Source of the DNA: Agelaius tricolor
Lineage: Eukaryota; Chordata; Aves; Passeriformes; Icteridae
Length of the DNA stretch: 64,000 nt
NCBI GenBank assembly: GCA_023055355.1
Contig: JALJCS010000028.1
Location: 4,154,418 to 4,218,417, forward strand
Direction of reading: 5' to 3'
In this document: positions 23,839 to 36,169 of the stretch, one piece after another
Position numbering within the stretch: the first letter of the stretch is position 1
How the letters are laid out: each line of letters opens with the position of its first letter
Position numbers and translations under genes: made by a program
Notes under the pieces: model-generated
Databases searched by the model: none
What the model was told of the DNA's origin: nothing
Seen by the model: only the letters and a program-made list of their open reading frames with translations

Positions 23839-25435
23839 GTGGTGACAGTTCACACCTGCTTTGCACTGCTACAAACTGGGGTGTAGAAAGGTGAAGAGCT
23901 CACAGAGCAGTGTGTGGTACAGCTTTGCTGTTCATCCTGCAAGTTGCCTGTCCTGCAGGGTCCCACCCTGCTCTTCTGAGGGCAGGGGTAGGGGATAGCT
24001 GGTGGTACAAGGAGCTGCTCTTTGGGAATCATCTCGATTACAAGGCACCTGAAATAGCAGCAGGTCAATTGATTCTGAAGTAATTAATACATTCCCCTCC
24101 TCTTGGGCAACTTACAATCTATAGCTCAGGAATTAAATAACACAGCTCAGAAAACAGATATTTGTATTCCTCATGGCACTGTACACACTACTGGGAGCAT
24201 CATCTCTTCCACTGCAGAGACCTTCCTGTCTTGTGCTGGAATCCCTGGCAAGTAACTTCTGTGTGAAATGGAGCTTTTCCTTCTGTAGTTGTTGGGGAAT
24301 TCTGGTTTGAGCTGTTTAAATGGATGAATCACCCCTCAAACCCTGCAGCTCCCTTACCTTTTGCCCAGCACTGTCACACTCAGTGTGTTGCCTGTGCAGA
24401 GTGAGAGAACAGGAGGGGTTTCAGATCACCACCAGTGCCACTGAGATCAGAATCAGGTCCTCTGCAGTGTCACAGCAAATGCTTTGCAGAACTTTCAAAG
24501 CTAACAAGGGCTGGTGCATCTCTCTTTGGAGAGGCTCAGTATCAGAGGTGGGCTTGAGCTCTGTGTGGGTTTCTGTATTTTTCAGTGGACCATCAGGACT
24601 CTCCAGATGTGCAACCCAGGAACAACTTTCTCCAGGCTATAACACTTCTGCTATCAGAGTAAAGAAAAATGAGGTTTTCTTTCAATTTCTGATCATAAAC
24701 AACCTGCTCATGGAAGAGGTCCTGATATGGGAACAGATGAGCCACATAAACCAGCAGCCCTGCAATGTGGCCCAGTGGCTGGTGTGGTTCCTGGGGACTC
24801 CAGTGGTTTTCTCTCTGCTGCAAAGGACTGTTAGATTAAAGGAATACAATCACATTAAAAAGATTGAGTCTAAGTTACTACAGCTTTCTAATCTTCTAAT
24901 ATCCTGAAATACTGCTTCAAACTATTTGGGCATGCAGTGGGGATAGAGCCTTGAGCATGCACTGGACAAAAAGGAACCAGAGTCTTAAAATTTCTAAGGC
25001 CTAAAGGAATATTATTATTTTATTTATTGTTAGCAGTCACTTCAAACACTAATTAGCAGCCTCCAAGGGGAATCTGCTAGCTGTGTATCCTGCTGGGCTT
25101 GATATCTACTGCATTCATTTTAAATTGATGTTTTAATTAAAATGCCCCCTAATTATTTTAATTAGCTTTTAAGTAATACCTTTCCATGGAACCACTCAGA
25201 TCAGCACCTAATTGGCTCCCTTCTGTTTACCTAGGTCTGGCTGTCTCAGAAAAATGTGGCAATGGAATGGCAGGGAGGTTTGGGAAGGGACTACACTGCC
25301 TTTCATAGCCTGTGCTTCTGCTGTTTGCCTTCAGGATCATGGGTCACCTGCCAGGTGAGATGGAGACAGCTGTGCTGGCAAGAGCCTCACCATTAATTAA
25401 TGTGCTAAGCAGGGTCAGGGTGCTGTGTGCTTGTG
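23839..25435. other. Unique non-coding sequence
   Basis: No gene recognised. The 195-residue plus-strand frame at 24320-24907 is the longest outside the CpG island, but it has no recognisable domain and no exon-like context. AT-rich sequence with repeated TAATTA motifs at 25020-25200 is a candidate conserved regulatory block, by motif composition only. Confidence 0.5.
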
Positions 25436-25617
25436 TTTCAATAAGTTACTCCAACTTCTGACCACTGGCCCAATGGCAAGCTGTTCTGTGATGGTGTTCA
25501 TACAGTTTGTATGAACACAAAAACATGTTTGTTTCTGTGTATATTTGTACACTTTCAATATGTTACTCCATTTTCTGGCCACTGGCCCAATGGCAAGCTG
25601 TTCTGTGATGGTGTTCA
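25436..25617 (+). repeat. 117-bp duplication overlapping an LTR edge
   Basis: A 65-bp block at 25436-25500 recurs at 25553-25617 with a few changes. The block ends with TGTGATGGTGTTCA, the first 14 bases of the B3 LTR, so both copies include the LTR border. Only the second continues into the LTR. Confidence 0.9.
25496..25516. repeat. Perfect 9-bp stem inverted repeat
   Basis: GTTCATACA, a 3-base GTT loop, then TGTATGAAC. It sits exactly where the first copy of the 117-bp duplication departs from the LTR sequence. Confidence 0.85.
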
Positions 25618-25986
25618 CAGGGGTCTGAGGATGAGGGAAGAGAAGGATCTGACTCCATGTTACAGAAGGCTTGATTTATTATTTTATTATATATATTGTA
25701 TTAAAACTATACTAAAAGAATAGGAGAAAGGATTTCATCAGAAGGCTGGCTAAGGATAGAATAAGAAGGAATGATAACAAAGGCTTGTGGCTTGGACTCT
25801 GTCTGAGCCAGCTGGGCTGTGATTGGCCATTAATTAGAAACAACCCCATGAGCCCAATCCCAGCTGCACCTGTTGCATTCCACAGCAGCAGATAACCATT
25901 GGTTACATTTTGTTCCTGAGGCCTCCCAGCTTCTCAGGAGGAAAAAATCCCAAGGAAAGGATTTTTCACAAAAGATGCCTGTGACA
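25604..25986 (-). mobile_element. Solo LTR, family B copy 3, minus strand (ERVK-like)
   Basis: Plus reading runs TGTGATGGTGTTCACAGG to GCCTGTGACA, 383 bp. Flanks CTGTTC (25598-25603) and CTATTC (25987-25992) form a 6-bp TSD with one transition. It is highly similar to B1. Confidence 0.9.
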
Positions 25987-26307
25987 CTATTCTGTTTCTG
26001 TGTTCATAGAGGTTGGACTATTTCAGAGCACACAGTCAATGGACCTTGGCCCTGGCTGGGAGCAGGGTCAGTCCTTGGCACAGACTGTGCCATTATTAAT
26101 GCATGCAGGGGCTGCTGCAGACTGTGCAGGTCATCCCACAAGCTCAATAGTTCAGGGTTTGTTGTGCCTTGCACTGAGTAGGACTGGAAGGAAAAGCAGC
26201 ATATCCATAATTCCAGGCCTCCCTCACCATGCTGCTGTTCTGCCTCCCATCAGGCAGCATTTCTTGTGCTGGGAGAAGCCTGGTGTTCCCTGCAAGCCAC
26301 AACACCC
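25987..26307. other. Unique spacer between B3 and E3
   Basis: 321 bp with nothing recognisable. Confidence 0.55.
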
Positions 26308-26993
26308 TGTAGGAGCCTGAATGAGAGATGTGGGACTCCAAGCAGCTTTGCAAAATGCAGTTTATTGTGTCCAAGAGGTTACAGCAGCCCAGGGTTGTGG
26401 GTGACAGAGCCTGTGCCCACAGCTCTCAGCTCCAGCTGCAGGCAGGCCTGGAGACCCTTTGGTTTAGGTCACAATGCATTCTAGACTTTTCTTTTGGTTA
26501 CACTGCATTATATTCTTTTCTTTGCTGAGCATCTTAATACAGTAGAATCAATCTATACCTTAACTTTCATCTATAGCCCATCATAACTACTGTAATTACC
26601 ATATTCATGTTACTGTTCTCCAATCACTAACAGTTAGTGCATTACAGTTTAAGCCAGAAGTTGTTTTTCAGTTTTCTTGCAGTGGGAAATTCTGAGACCT
26701 TTTTTCTACTTGCCACATTTGCTGCCTTGTTTGCCTGTGCTCTCTTTCTGCTTGGTAAAAACATTTTCTTGTTTGAGGTGGATTTATCCTTTGCTCTAAG
26801 CCATAAAAACCCCCTCTAACTAACATATCCTTTGCCTCCTTGGTTATCCAGTGAGACTGGCTCAGCAATTCTTTTCTTCTATACCAAAACTTGCTTCCAT
26901 CTCTACTTCATTCTCAAATTCTACATTCAAAAATCTTTCTGCTAAGCACACATATCTGTGAGACTTTCTTGTCAAACTTTCATCCTTCCCAGA
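26308..26993 (-). mobile_element. Solo LTR, family E copy 3, minus strand
   Basis: Plus reading starts TGTAGGAGCCTG, matching the E1 3' terminus GCTCCTACA. A minus-strand AATAAA follows within about 60 bp. It extends to CATCCTTCCCAGAG, the reverse of the E2 start. Length is about 686 bp. The 5' terminus is slightly degraded and no TSD is seen. It is an inverted partner of E2. Confidence 0.8.
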
Positions 26994-27116
26994 GATGTTC
27001 AGTGGTGCCTTCCACACTCCTCCTCACCACTGCCTCGTGCAGCTGAAGCCTGGACATGACACCTGGTGCAGTGGCACAGCAAATGTGTCTTTGGTTGAAG
27101 GTGTGTGCTGGGCTTT

Positions 27117-27502
27117 TGTCACAGACAGCTTTTATGAAAAATCCTTTCCTTAGGATTTTTTCTTCCTGAGAAGCTGAGAGGCCTCAGGAACAAAATGTAA
27201 CCAATGGTTATCTGCTGCTGTGGAATGCAACAGGTGCAGCTGGGATTGGGCTCATGTGGTTGTTTCTAATTAATGGCCAATCACAGTCATCTGGCTCAGA
27301 CTCTCTGTCCCAGACACAAGCCTTTGTTATCATTCGTTCTTTTTCTATTCTTAGCCAGCCTTCTGATGAAATCCTTTCTTCTATTCTTTCAGTATAGTTT
27401 TAATACAATATATATCATAAAATAATAACTCAATCCTTCTGAAACATGGAGTCAGATCCTCATCTCCTCCCTCATCCTCAGACCCCTGTGAGCACCATCA
27501 CA
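27117..27502 (+). mobile_element. Solo LTR, family B copy 4 (ERVK-like)
   Basis: It starts TGTCACAGACAGC and ends GAGCACCATCACA, 386 bp. GCTTT occurs immediately on both sides (27112-27116, 27503-27507). This is a 5-bp match, or a 6-bp GGCTTT duplication with one base lost. Confidence 0.9.
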
Positions 27503-28211
27503 GCTTTGGGGCTGTGTGTGCTGTTGGGTCACTGCCTGCAGGACTTTGGGGCTGTGTGTGGGTTCACATTCATTGAGTGTGAGCAATTATATGTGTTTGC
27601 ATATGGACCTGTGTGCATGTTCCTGCCAGCTGGTCGTTCAGCCACACTGCTCAGTACCTATAGATGCAGATCTCTATAGTTGTGTTACCTAAATATTCTC
27701 TGCTGAGCAGCATTCTGAGGTTCTGATCTATATATTTTATCTCATGCAGTTTGTCAGCCTGATCTTTCCTTCTTGTCTTCCTGTGTTTATTTAAAACCTC
27801 TACCTCAAAACCCAAAAAAAACCCAGACGAGAAGAAAAGTATCCCAGCGATAGCAGGTGAATGTACAATCCTTCATTACTTGTCCCCAATGCAAAACCAT
27901 CCTAGGTACCATCAGCTCCATTTGGAGATGTGTGCTAATTAGACTTTTATTGCAATGTGTATTTGAAAACAATTAGAATTACAGTGCCAGCATGTGGCTA
28001 ATTCAACCTCACAATATTAATTTGGTTTAGTCAGCAACTGCTGACTCAGTTTGATTGCCAGATTCTGTGTGTGTGTGTGTGTGTGTAGCCTTTGATCAGG
28101 TACCACTGCAACTGCCTGCACTGAGAGAGTGACACCAGTGCTCCTGGAGTACCACACATCTCTATTAACTCCAGAAGTATTTTGGAAGGGACAGCCCTAG
28201 AATTGCTGCCA
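27503..28211. other. Unique non-coding sequence with (TG)10
   Basis: No gene recognised. AT-rich sequence at 27930-28060 with TAATTAGA and CTAATTCAAC motifs could be a conserved element, untested. Confidence 0.5.
28066..28086 (+). repeat. (TG)10 microsatellite
   Basis: Ten TG units plus one base. Confidence 0.93.
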
Positions 28212-28504
28212 TGTCACAACAGGACATGAAATGAACAACACGCACATGCTGAATCCTCCAAGGTAAAAAAGCACAGTTTATTTCTGACTCCAATGTTTAC
28301 AGACTTTCAAAAGTGACCATGGATTGGAGGATGAAAGTGCCACCTCTCCAGCCACACTGGTCAAACCAACAGTCCATCAAATTTCTCCTCCTCCAGAAAG
28401 AAATGCAAAACAATCATTATTTCCATGAAAAGTGTGTGAGAAACTCCATTACAAAAATGTAAACCTGAGAAGGCTTAGAAGAACTTTAGAAGAACAGGGA
28501 GACA
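28212..28504 (-). mobile_element. Possible LTR-like repeat, minus strand
   Basis: Plus reading is bounded by TGTCACAAC and GGGAGACA. On the minus strand AATAAACTG lies near the presumed 3' end. There is no second copy in the window and no TSD. The call rests on LTR-like layout and vague familiarity, so it may be wrong. Confidence 0.3.
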
Positions 28505-30283
28505 TCACCACGTGCTTGTTTCTGTGATTCCTGCAATGAGAATGAGAATGAGACAGGACCAAGACCACCAATTTCTCTGCCCTCAGGCCATCAGCAAACC
28601 TTGGGGCAGTGATTGCTGTTGGCCAGCTAGAGCTGTGACCTGAAAGAGAAGGGCTTTCCCTTCCTTGATGTTTGCCCCATTCACCTGGCTTTGCTCCAAA
28701 GATCTCAGCTGCCAGAGGATGCAGAGTGGAACATGTTCCTGGAGATAAGTGATTCTTCCCCCTTGAGGAATTTGTGCTCAGCAATCCTCATCTACTATTA
28801 ATTTCCATGTCGTGAGGCAAAATAAAAGCCTCATGTTCTACATTTCCAAACAGCAGAGTTTTGCCTGCCTTATAGGAGAAGCCTCATTTTGCTACAATCC
28901 CCATCTGTTTTCAAATTAATTGTCTGGAAGTTAGGCTTGGTTTTGGTTAAAAGGGAAGACTTGCTGTTTTTCTATAAATCCTTTTCTCTGTGTAATGGCA
29001 GCACTGTTTCACATCATAATTTTGACAGGTTTAACTTCTGCAGCTGTACTTTCATGCTTGCCATCCTGTGTGTATTTTTTCTAAAAAATTAAAATCTGGA
29101 GCTGTTAAAAATCTGTTAAATCTGGAGCTCTGGAAATGGGGGAGCAGGAAAACAGGAGCAAGTATAGCCAGTACTTATGTGCATGGTGTCCTTGGCCTCC
29201 TCTTTTGGATGCATTTTCCCCTGGCAGGATTTATGGGACTACTTAATCTGGAGTAAATAATAATCTCTAAAAATGCAGCTTCGTGGGAGCTTATAGAATA
29301 AAGTTTATAATCAGTGCAGCCAGTCTGGGACTCAGAGAATCAAATCACCCCAGTTCCTTCAGCTGAGAAAAGCAGCTTGTTTCTTTTTGTGACATTCCTC
29401 CACTCTTTCAACTTCCCTTGATTACTGTTTTCTTTATCTCCTTAAAACTCTCACAGCCAGTCTCCCAGACCTCCCAGCTGACACATCCATCTTATGATGC
29501 TCCTCTCCTCCTTCATAAAAACTCTCCCAGATCACATGAAGCACTTCACACTTTGTTTGCTAACAAAGACCATGAAGGGATGTTAAATGAATAGGAACCA
29601 TGTTACAAGAAGATGGGTTGACAAGGATTATACATTCATATCCTTTCTTTGAGTCATAAGCTCAGCTCCCAGTCTGGCAATGGTTTAAAGCTTGATGTTC
29701 CTGAGGAGCTCAGGTTTCAGGGCTACAAGGAGAAGGCCCTGTGGTTTCATGGTGAAGTTGGCACCAACACTTGCACCAGCTCAGCTTCAAACCATGCAGT
29801 GTCTGTGTTTGCATTTTCCTTGTGACACTGTCATTTTGATTTTTACTTCCTTCTCTCGTGGTAGTCCCTTCTCTCAAGTATTTGTGGTGTTTTATTCAAT
29901 GCACTTAGTAAAGCTGCAGCATGCAGACCTGTTTTAGAAGTTGATCTACAGTGGAGACGACTGGGTAACGTTTTCCTGTATTTTATCTTTTATTCAGGAT
30001 TCCATAGTGAAGAATCTGCTATTTCTTTTGCCATGCTCTGGTCTCTTCATTCGGTTTATTAATTAAATATTTCTTTCTTCACTTTGCTATTCCAGATTTT
30101 TAGTTGTCTCTCACACAGAGGGAATGAGAAAAACATATGATTCATTGTCTCCTACACATGCTGTTTCTTGAGGAATTCCTTCTGAAAATGCCAGGCTTCT
30201 TTGGTCCTTTGTTGAGTAGGCATTTCTGAGGAGTTTTATATTTATTCTATGAGCCAAAGGCAATTATTTATTCAACTAGAAGG

Positions 30284-30314
<31 letters not shown>

Positions 30315-31048
30315 CAGCTGGGAAGCTTTATTTGTGCTTGGGTGTTTTTTTTTGTCTCAAATCTGCAGTTGTTAAAAACCTGCTGTATGAGTATTTAACA
30401 ATCATTTTTTTCCCTCATGCATGCCTATTTATGAGAGGAAAAATAGACACTGATTGCAAAGTGTAGCTGATTAGTTAAACAAATGCTCTTCAAGCCTCAG
30501 CCATACTGGAGCTTTCCATATGGACCCTGAATACCATTTCTCTGCACATAACCAGATCAGAGTGGGCTATATTTGCAGTTGCTATAAATTGGCATAGCAA
30601 GTGTTGCTGATTTATGCCACCTAAAGATGTATTTACCCCACTAATAACAATGGATCTTGTCAAAACTCCTGGTGCTAGCAGCAGAGCAGATTGTAATGAG
30701 AACAAGATGGGCTGGGATCTATAGAATTTTGATTCCCTTAGGTCTCCAGTCCTGCAGCAAGCACATTTTTCTTTTCCTTTATTATTCTTTCAGAAGTGTG
30801 GCCAACAGCCAGAGTGGTTCCATGTGCTGCACTGAGATCTCTGATGCACCAAGCTGTGTCTCTTGGTTGCTGACAATGGCATGGGAGTCTCCAGTGGGAC
30901 TGTACAAACTCACTGCAGGCCTGAAAAATGGATAAAAGACTCCCTCCATGCATTTTCCTAATTCAGAAATGCAGTAGAGTCAGAAGCAACAACAGAAAAC
31001 ACATTCTGCTGAGTCCTAACACAGTTTTGCTTTTCCCATATCCCCGGG
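28505..31048. other. Unique non-coding sequence, 2.5 kb, with poly(A) run
   Basis: No gene or LTR recognised. A 30-base A run is listed separately. Confidence 0.55.
30284..30313 (+). repeat. A30 homopolymer
   Basis: Thirty consecutive A. The upstream sequence is not a recognisable retroposon, so this may be a plain homopolymer or the tail of an unrecognised retrocopy. Confidence 0.9.
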
Positions 31049-31290
31049 TGTGAAAAACGCCAATCACTTGTTTTTAGAATTTTAAAAGTTTAACAGTCAT
31101 AAAATGGTTATAAAAATAGTAATATAATTAGAGTAATCAAAAATTGGAACAATTGGGATTAGGACAACACGAGACAAAAAAAACCAAAGAGTTATGGACA
31201 GTCCTGGGAAGCTCCTGCAGCCCAGACTAAAATCTGGGCTCCTGTTGTGATGCTGAGGTTGTTTGAAGCTGGCTGAGGTACTCACACTCC
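31049..31290 (+). mobile_element. LTR fragment, family I
   Basis: It begins TGTGAAAAACGCCAATCACT and has an A-rich segment with repeated TAATA/ATAAAA motifs. This opening resembles an LTR I recall as abundant in songbird genomes. Only the first ~240 bp seem present. Orientation is assumed from the TG start, and the right boundary is approximate. Confidence 0.5.
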
Positions 31291-33473
31291 AGCTGCATGG
31301 CAGGTGAAGGTAATGGGATAAATCAGTTGCTAGTACTAACTTTTATAAGATAAGGGAACGTGGAATCCTGCAATGATCACATCCAGTGGAAATAATGTCA
31401 AGGCATAGGCAGGACTATTTCAGTTTTCTGGGTTACGTTTTCATCAGGGGACCCGGACACTCTGAATTTGATGTAGTTACTTGACCATGTTAAATATCAT
31501 TAATGACTGAGGTAAGGGAATTTGCAAATGACCATGTAGTGAGGCAATATCTGCAGCATAAATACCAATTAACATTGTAGCTGTAGCTGTTTGTACTTAG
31601 AAGATTCTCTCAGGGAATCCTACAGAGTAGGCAGGAGTGTCAAATCATCCAAGACAGGAGAAAATGGTGATTAGGAGAATCTTGGTCTTCCCTGTGATAC
31701 ATCTGCTAAAGCAATAGGGATGCTCAGGAGTCACAAGCAGAAACCTGAAAAGCAATATGTATGTTGTCTACACTTCATCCATCTGTTCCTACCAAATTAG
31801 GCAAGATTAAGGAATTACTATGGCAGTGTCTCAAGGAAGTTTCCTTCAGCACTAGCTGCAGATGCTGTATTTTTGGGCTGAAAGGCTTTGGATGCTGGAT
31901 TTTACTCTGTGATTTATACAGAAAGTGCCTGCAGAATGCAGCAAATACATTTATCTCAGCCAGAATCTGGAATGTTCTCCAGTGCAAAGACAATTCTGAA
32001 CTCTCTCCAGAGCCCCCAGTAAGACCAGTGATTCTGTCACAGTCATAGGCCACTGTGTTCTGGGAGCACCAAAATTGTACACAGGCTCATCAACTTCAGC
32101 AGCATTTTCTCTGATGCATTTGTCATTCCTGGAGTTTTGTCACTCTCATGGAAAGATATAAGTTATTATTTTCACTCCACAGTTACAGACAGAACTTGGA
32201 TGGAGGCTGGGAATGCTCATTACCCTGCTGGATCTGACTGTTGGTGTAAGGGTCAAGGTCTCTGAAGAGTCAGGATCTGCAGACAGATGGGAATTCTATT
32301 TATCAATAGATTTATCAATATTTATCAGTCCTGTTCCATGACCTCTTACCAAACATCAGCAAAAGTCCCTTCATATCTCCAAAGAGCAGAAAGCCATTTT
32401 ATGGAAGTGGAAACAGAGACAGGGAGAGAGGAAGACTTCGTATTCCAGATGAGGCTATCCATTTTGGAATAATGTGTTTCCTCCTAAAAAATGCACCAGG
32501 TTTCTGTGAGATCCTAAATGCTGCCAGAAGAAAGCCAGAAATGGAACCCAGGAGACCAAATTGCCTGAACATGGGTGCAGTGTCCCACCCCAAAGCAGCT
32601 GAAGGTGTGATCCCTCCATTGAAGGCAGAGAGAAACCTGCAGCTGGAGCGCCAGCTGAAATAGTTCATGGAAGAAAATATTCACCTAATCCTTAGTTATT
32701 TAGAACCAGAGTCGATTTTGCAGTTTCCCTGGCAGGTTTTTGGTCGTTAGGGCACTGGCAATGAGTCTTTTCCAGCAATTGTTCAGTCTCTGAAGGCTGA
32801 TGTCACTAGGAGGCTGGGGATGGCTGTGTCTCAGGGCAGAAACTGAGCAAGGCAAAACTCAGCCAATGCTCTTAAACTTTTCTTTCTGTTCTCTCCCTTG
32901 TCTCAGAGAAATTATAAAAATGAAGACATATAAACTCAAAAAGAAAGAATAATGGTTTCATCTTGCTGTAGGGACTGTATTTAGAGATTTTGGTTAGTTT
33001 TCATCTTAAGTGCTGCTGACTTGAGGAAATTCTTTTGATCGTCTAAGCCTTGGTTAGAGTAAATTGCCAAATCCCTTTAGATTCCTTGGGATTTACAACA
33101 GAATGAAAGATTTATGTTGGGATTTACATTGAATGAAAGATTTATCTGTGGCCCACAGGCCTCCATGGCCATTCAGAGCTCTGCTCACCCCAGAGGCAAA
33201 GGGCAGCATCAGGGGAATCATCTCTAATCTGTCATCTATTGTGCAGAGGTCTGAGAAGGTATAGGGATCACCTGATCCTACCCATGGCACAAGGATAATT
33301 CCTAATGAAAGGAGCTCTGGAACAGGGACAGCCTTCTTTGGATGGAGGTCTTCCATGGAGGATCAGGGTAGCTGTGGATAGGAAAAAGGAATTAAGTCTG
33401 GATAACACTCGGCAAGATTTGTTTGCATTACTTTGGTTTTTTCTCCACACTTTGGACATCACACAAAAGTTTG
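31291..33473. other. Unique non-coding sequence, 2.2 kb
   Basis: No gene or major repeat recognised. A small duplication of GAATGAAAGATTTAT occurs near 33100-33140. Confidence 0.55.
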
Positions 33474-33853
33474 TGTGATGGGTTCACAGGGGGGTTGAGG
33501 GAAGAGATGAGGATCTGACTCCATGTTTCAGAGGGCTTGATTATTATTTTGTGATATATATTACATTAAAACTATACTAAAAGAATAGAAGAAAGGATTT
33601 CATCAGAAGGCTGGCTAAGAATAGAAAAAGAAAGAATGAATAACAAAGGCTTGTGGCTCGAACTCTCTGTCTGAGCCAGCTGGGCTGTGATTGGCCATTA
33701 ATTAGAAACAACCACATGAGCCCAATCCCAGCTGCACCTGTTGCATTCCACAGCAGCAGATAACCATTGGTTACATTTTGTTCCTGAGGCCTCTCAGCTT
33801 CTCAGGAGGAAAAATCCTAAGGAAAGGATTTTCCATAAAAGATGTCTGTGACA
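33474..33853 (-). mobile_element. Solo LTR, family B copy 5, minus strand
   Basis: Plus reading runs TGTGATGGGTTCACAGGGG to GTCTGTGACA, 380 bp, with all family landmarks. No matching TSD is seen. It forms a tight inverted pair with B6. Confidence 0.88.
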
Positions 33854-34274
33854 GAAGCACATAACTGTTAGTTCACTTATCACATTTGAGCTCCCTGTGT
33901 GAAATCTTGTACACTGCTGGAATTCCCAGGGAACATTCAACATCTGGCAGGTTGGAGTTTGTAGAAGAAGGGTGTACAAAGCATAGGGACAGTGAGAGCA
34001 GGAAAGCTGGGTGGTGGTGAATGCCTGTTAGGTTTGGAATGGAAGAGAAGGATTCTGGACGCTTGCACAACTTGAAAGGGAAAGGCTGCACTGCAGTGGA
34101 GCCACAAATTGTGAACAAAACACAATAATTCTCTATTCACCCTCTAGGTCCTGGGCTTGAAACAGAAAGAGGCTGCAAGTCACATCCACTTAGCATCTGT
34201 ACATTTCAGTCAAACAGAACAAAAAGTAAAGGCACAGAAAATGAAAAGAAGGCATGAAAGAGCTCAGTTCAAGG
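33854..34274. other. Unique loop between inverted B5 and B6
   Basis: 421 bp with no recognisable gene or repeat. Confidence 0.6.
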
Positions 34275-34544
34275 TGCAACAGGTGCATCTGGGATTAGTC
34301 TCATGTGGTTATTTCTAATTAATGGCCAATCACAGCCCAGCTGGCTCGGACAGAGTTCGAGCCACAAACCGTTGTTATCATTCCTTCTTTTTCTATTCTT
34401 AGCCAGCCTTCTGATGAAATCCTTTCTTCTGTTCTTTTAGTATAGTTTTAATGTAATATATAAAATAATAATCAAGCCTTCTGAAACATGGAGTCAGATT
34501 CTCGTCTCTTCCCTCAACCTGAGGCCCCTGTGAACACAGTCACA
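34275..34544 (+). mobile_element. 5'-truncated LTR, family B copy 6
   Basis: Similarity begins abruptly at TGCAACAGGTGCATCTGGG, about 115 bp into the family sequence, and continues to the normal end GAACACAGTCACA. The 5' end is missing, so no TSD is expected. Confidence 0.88.
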
Positions 34545-36169
34545 CTAGGGCATGTTAATATATTTTCTGTTGCTGATAAATCTTTTTAATATATCAAGAA
34601 AGTTAATGTTTGTTGATAATTTATGCAGCTTATCTAAGAAATCTTTACTTAAAGAGCTGTTAGGGCTTTTAACAAGCAACACATTTGTTAGATGAATCTT
34701 AAAAAGTCCTTTAAGGTGAGGTGAAGTGGGCACAGGCCATGAGGAGTGACCTGGCCCTTTGTACCAAATGCTGTAGCAAATAGGCTACAAAGAGAAAAGG
34801 ACAGTGACATTCAATTTGATGAGGGTTTTTCCCCTGGGATGCAGCTGGAGGTTGCATTGCAGTGGTCAAGGAGACACACAGCATCCCTGACCTCCCCTAA
34901 GAGGAGATATTAGAGAAGAGGAGATAGTAGAGAGTTGCTGCTGTTGAGGCTTCTGCTGGTGAAGGAAGCAGGGGCTCAGCCAGCAGTGGGAAGCCACCAC
35001 ACACTGGGATTGCAGAAAGAATTCCCACCAAGTGTCTCCTTCTGCTCCTTGCTGGTTGAGACTTGTTCTGGCTCTAAAAGCTTCCAACTGGTACAACTCG
35101 TTCTTCCTGCTTAGCTCAAAGTGTTTTCAAACACAAGCCTGAAACTTAGCGGATGGTAATTACACTTTGACATTAATATTTAAACCACAAACAGTTAGCA
35201 CACTAATGCCATCCCCAAAGGCTACTGCTCATTTAAGTTTCATCCTTATGAGACTTAATTATTGTCAGAGATGAATCCTAAAAGGCAAGAAATATTACAG
35301 CTCAAAGACTAAACATTCCCTTGATTATTAGAGCTATAGGATTTGGGCACAGACTATGCAAAGGGCCTTGCCCATAGTGGTAACACTAATACTGCTACTA
35401 AAATCCACTGAGTTTTTAGATTCTAATTTTAAACAGCCACTGAGATTTATTTGCAATTACAGTTCTACAGACATCTCAGCATTCAGTTAGCTTAGCCAAA
35501 GAATGACTTTGCAAAACTGAGCTGTCCTTACCTGGGCTCCTTAGTCTGAGATGGTGGAAATAGCAAGTGTCTGATGCTTCAAGCCTGTTGCTTAAATATT
35601 CCTCAGGCTGTTTCTCCAAACTAACCTCCTTATAAGCCTTTTATGAGAAAGAACAGAAGATCACACAATCAATTTGTGCAAGTGCAGTGATGCTTCCAGG
35701 ATATGAAGAGCTAGCCAGGCATTTCAGATGTTTTGTGGCATTCTGAAACACACTTTGTTGTGTGCACCACGATAGAAAAATCTGTTACAGAAACACTAAG
35801 AATAAAGTCAGCTTTTCTGCTGGTGTAACTCCAGAAGCATCAAGAAACTGAGCTGTGAAGGGAGTTTAACTAAACACCACTGGTTTTGATCCTCAGTCTG
35901 TTCAATTATCCTCCTCTCTGAGGGCAACGGCTGCACCCTGGGAGAGAGAACAGTGAGGAGGAATCCTCTGTGTGTCCCTACATTGACAGGAATCCCTGCA
36001 GATACCACCCAGCAGTGGATGCCAACTGCTTCTTCATACAGGGAGAAGCTTGAACCTGCTCCCTGGTGCCCTATCAGTGCTGCCAAAGAGATAAGGAAGG
36101 AGCTGGGCTCAGATGGGTAGTTCCTAAAATGAGAAATACGCTAAGTGTTTATACTTTTTAGTGGTGGAG
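34545..36169. other. Unique non-coding sequence, 1.6 kb
   Basis: No gene recognised. AT-rich sequence at 35130-35480 with TAATTACA, TTAATATTTAAA and TTAATTATTG motifs is a candidate conserved non-coding block, by composition only. Confidence 0.5.

Noticed and set aside
24320..24907. 195-residue plus-strand open frame
   Set aside because: No domain, no repeat relation, no exon-like boundaries. Its length is plausible by chance in 64 kb.
30284..30313. A30 run as a processed pseudogene tail
   Set aside because: No recognisable coding or small-RNA-derived body lies upstream and no flanking duplication was found.
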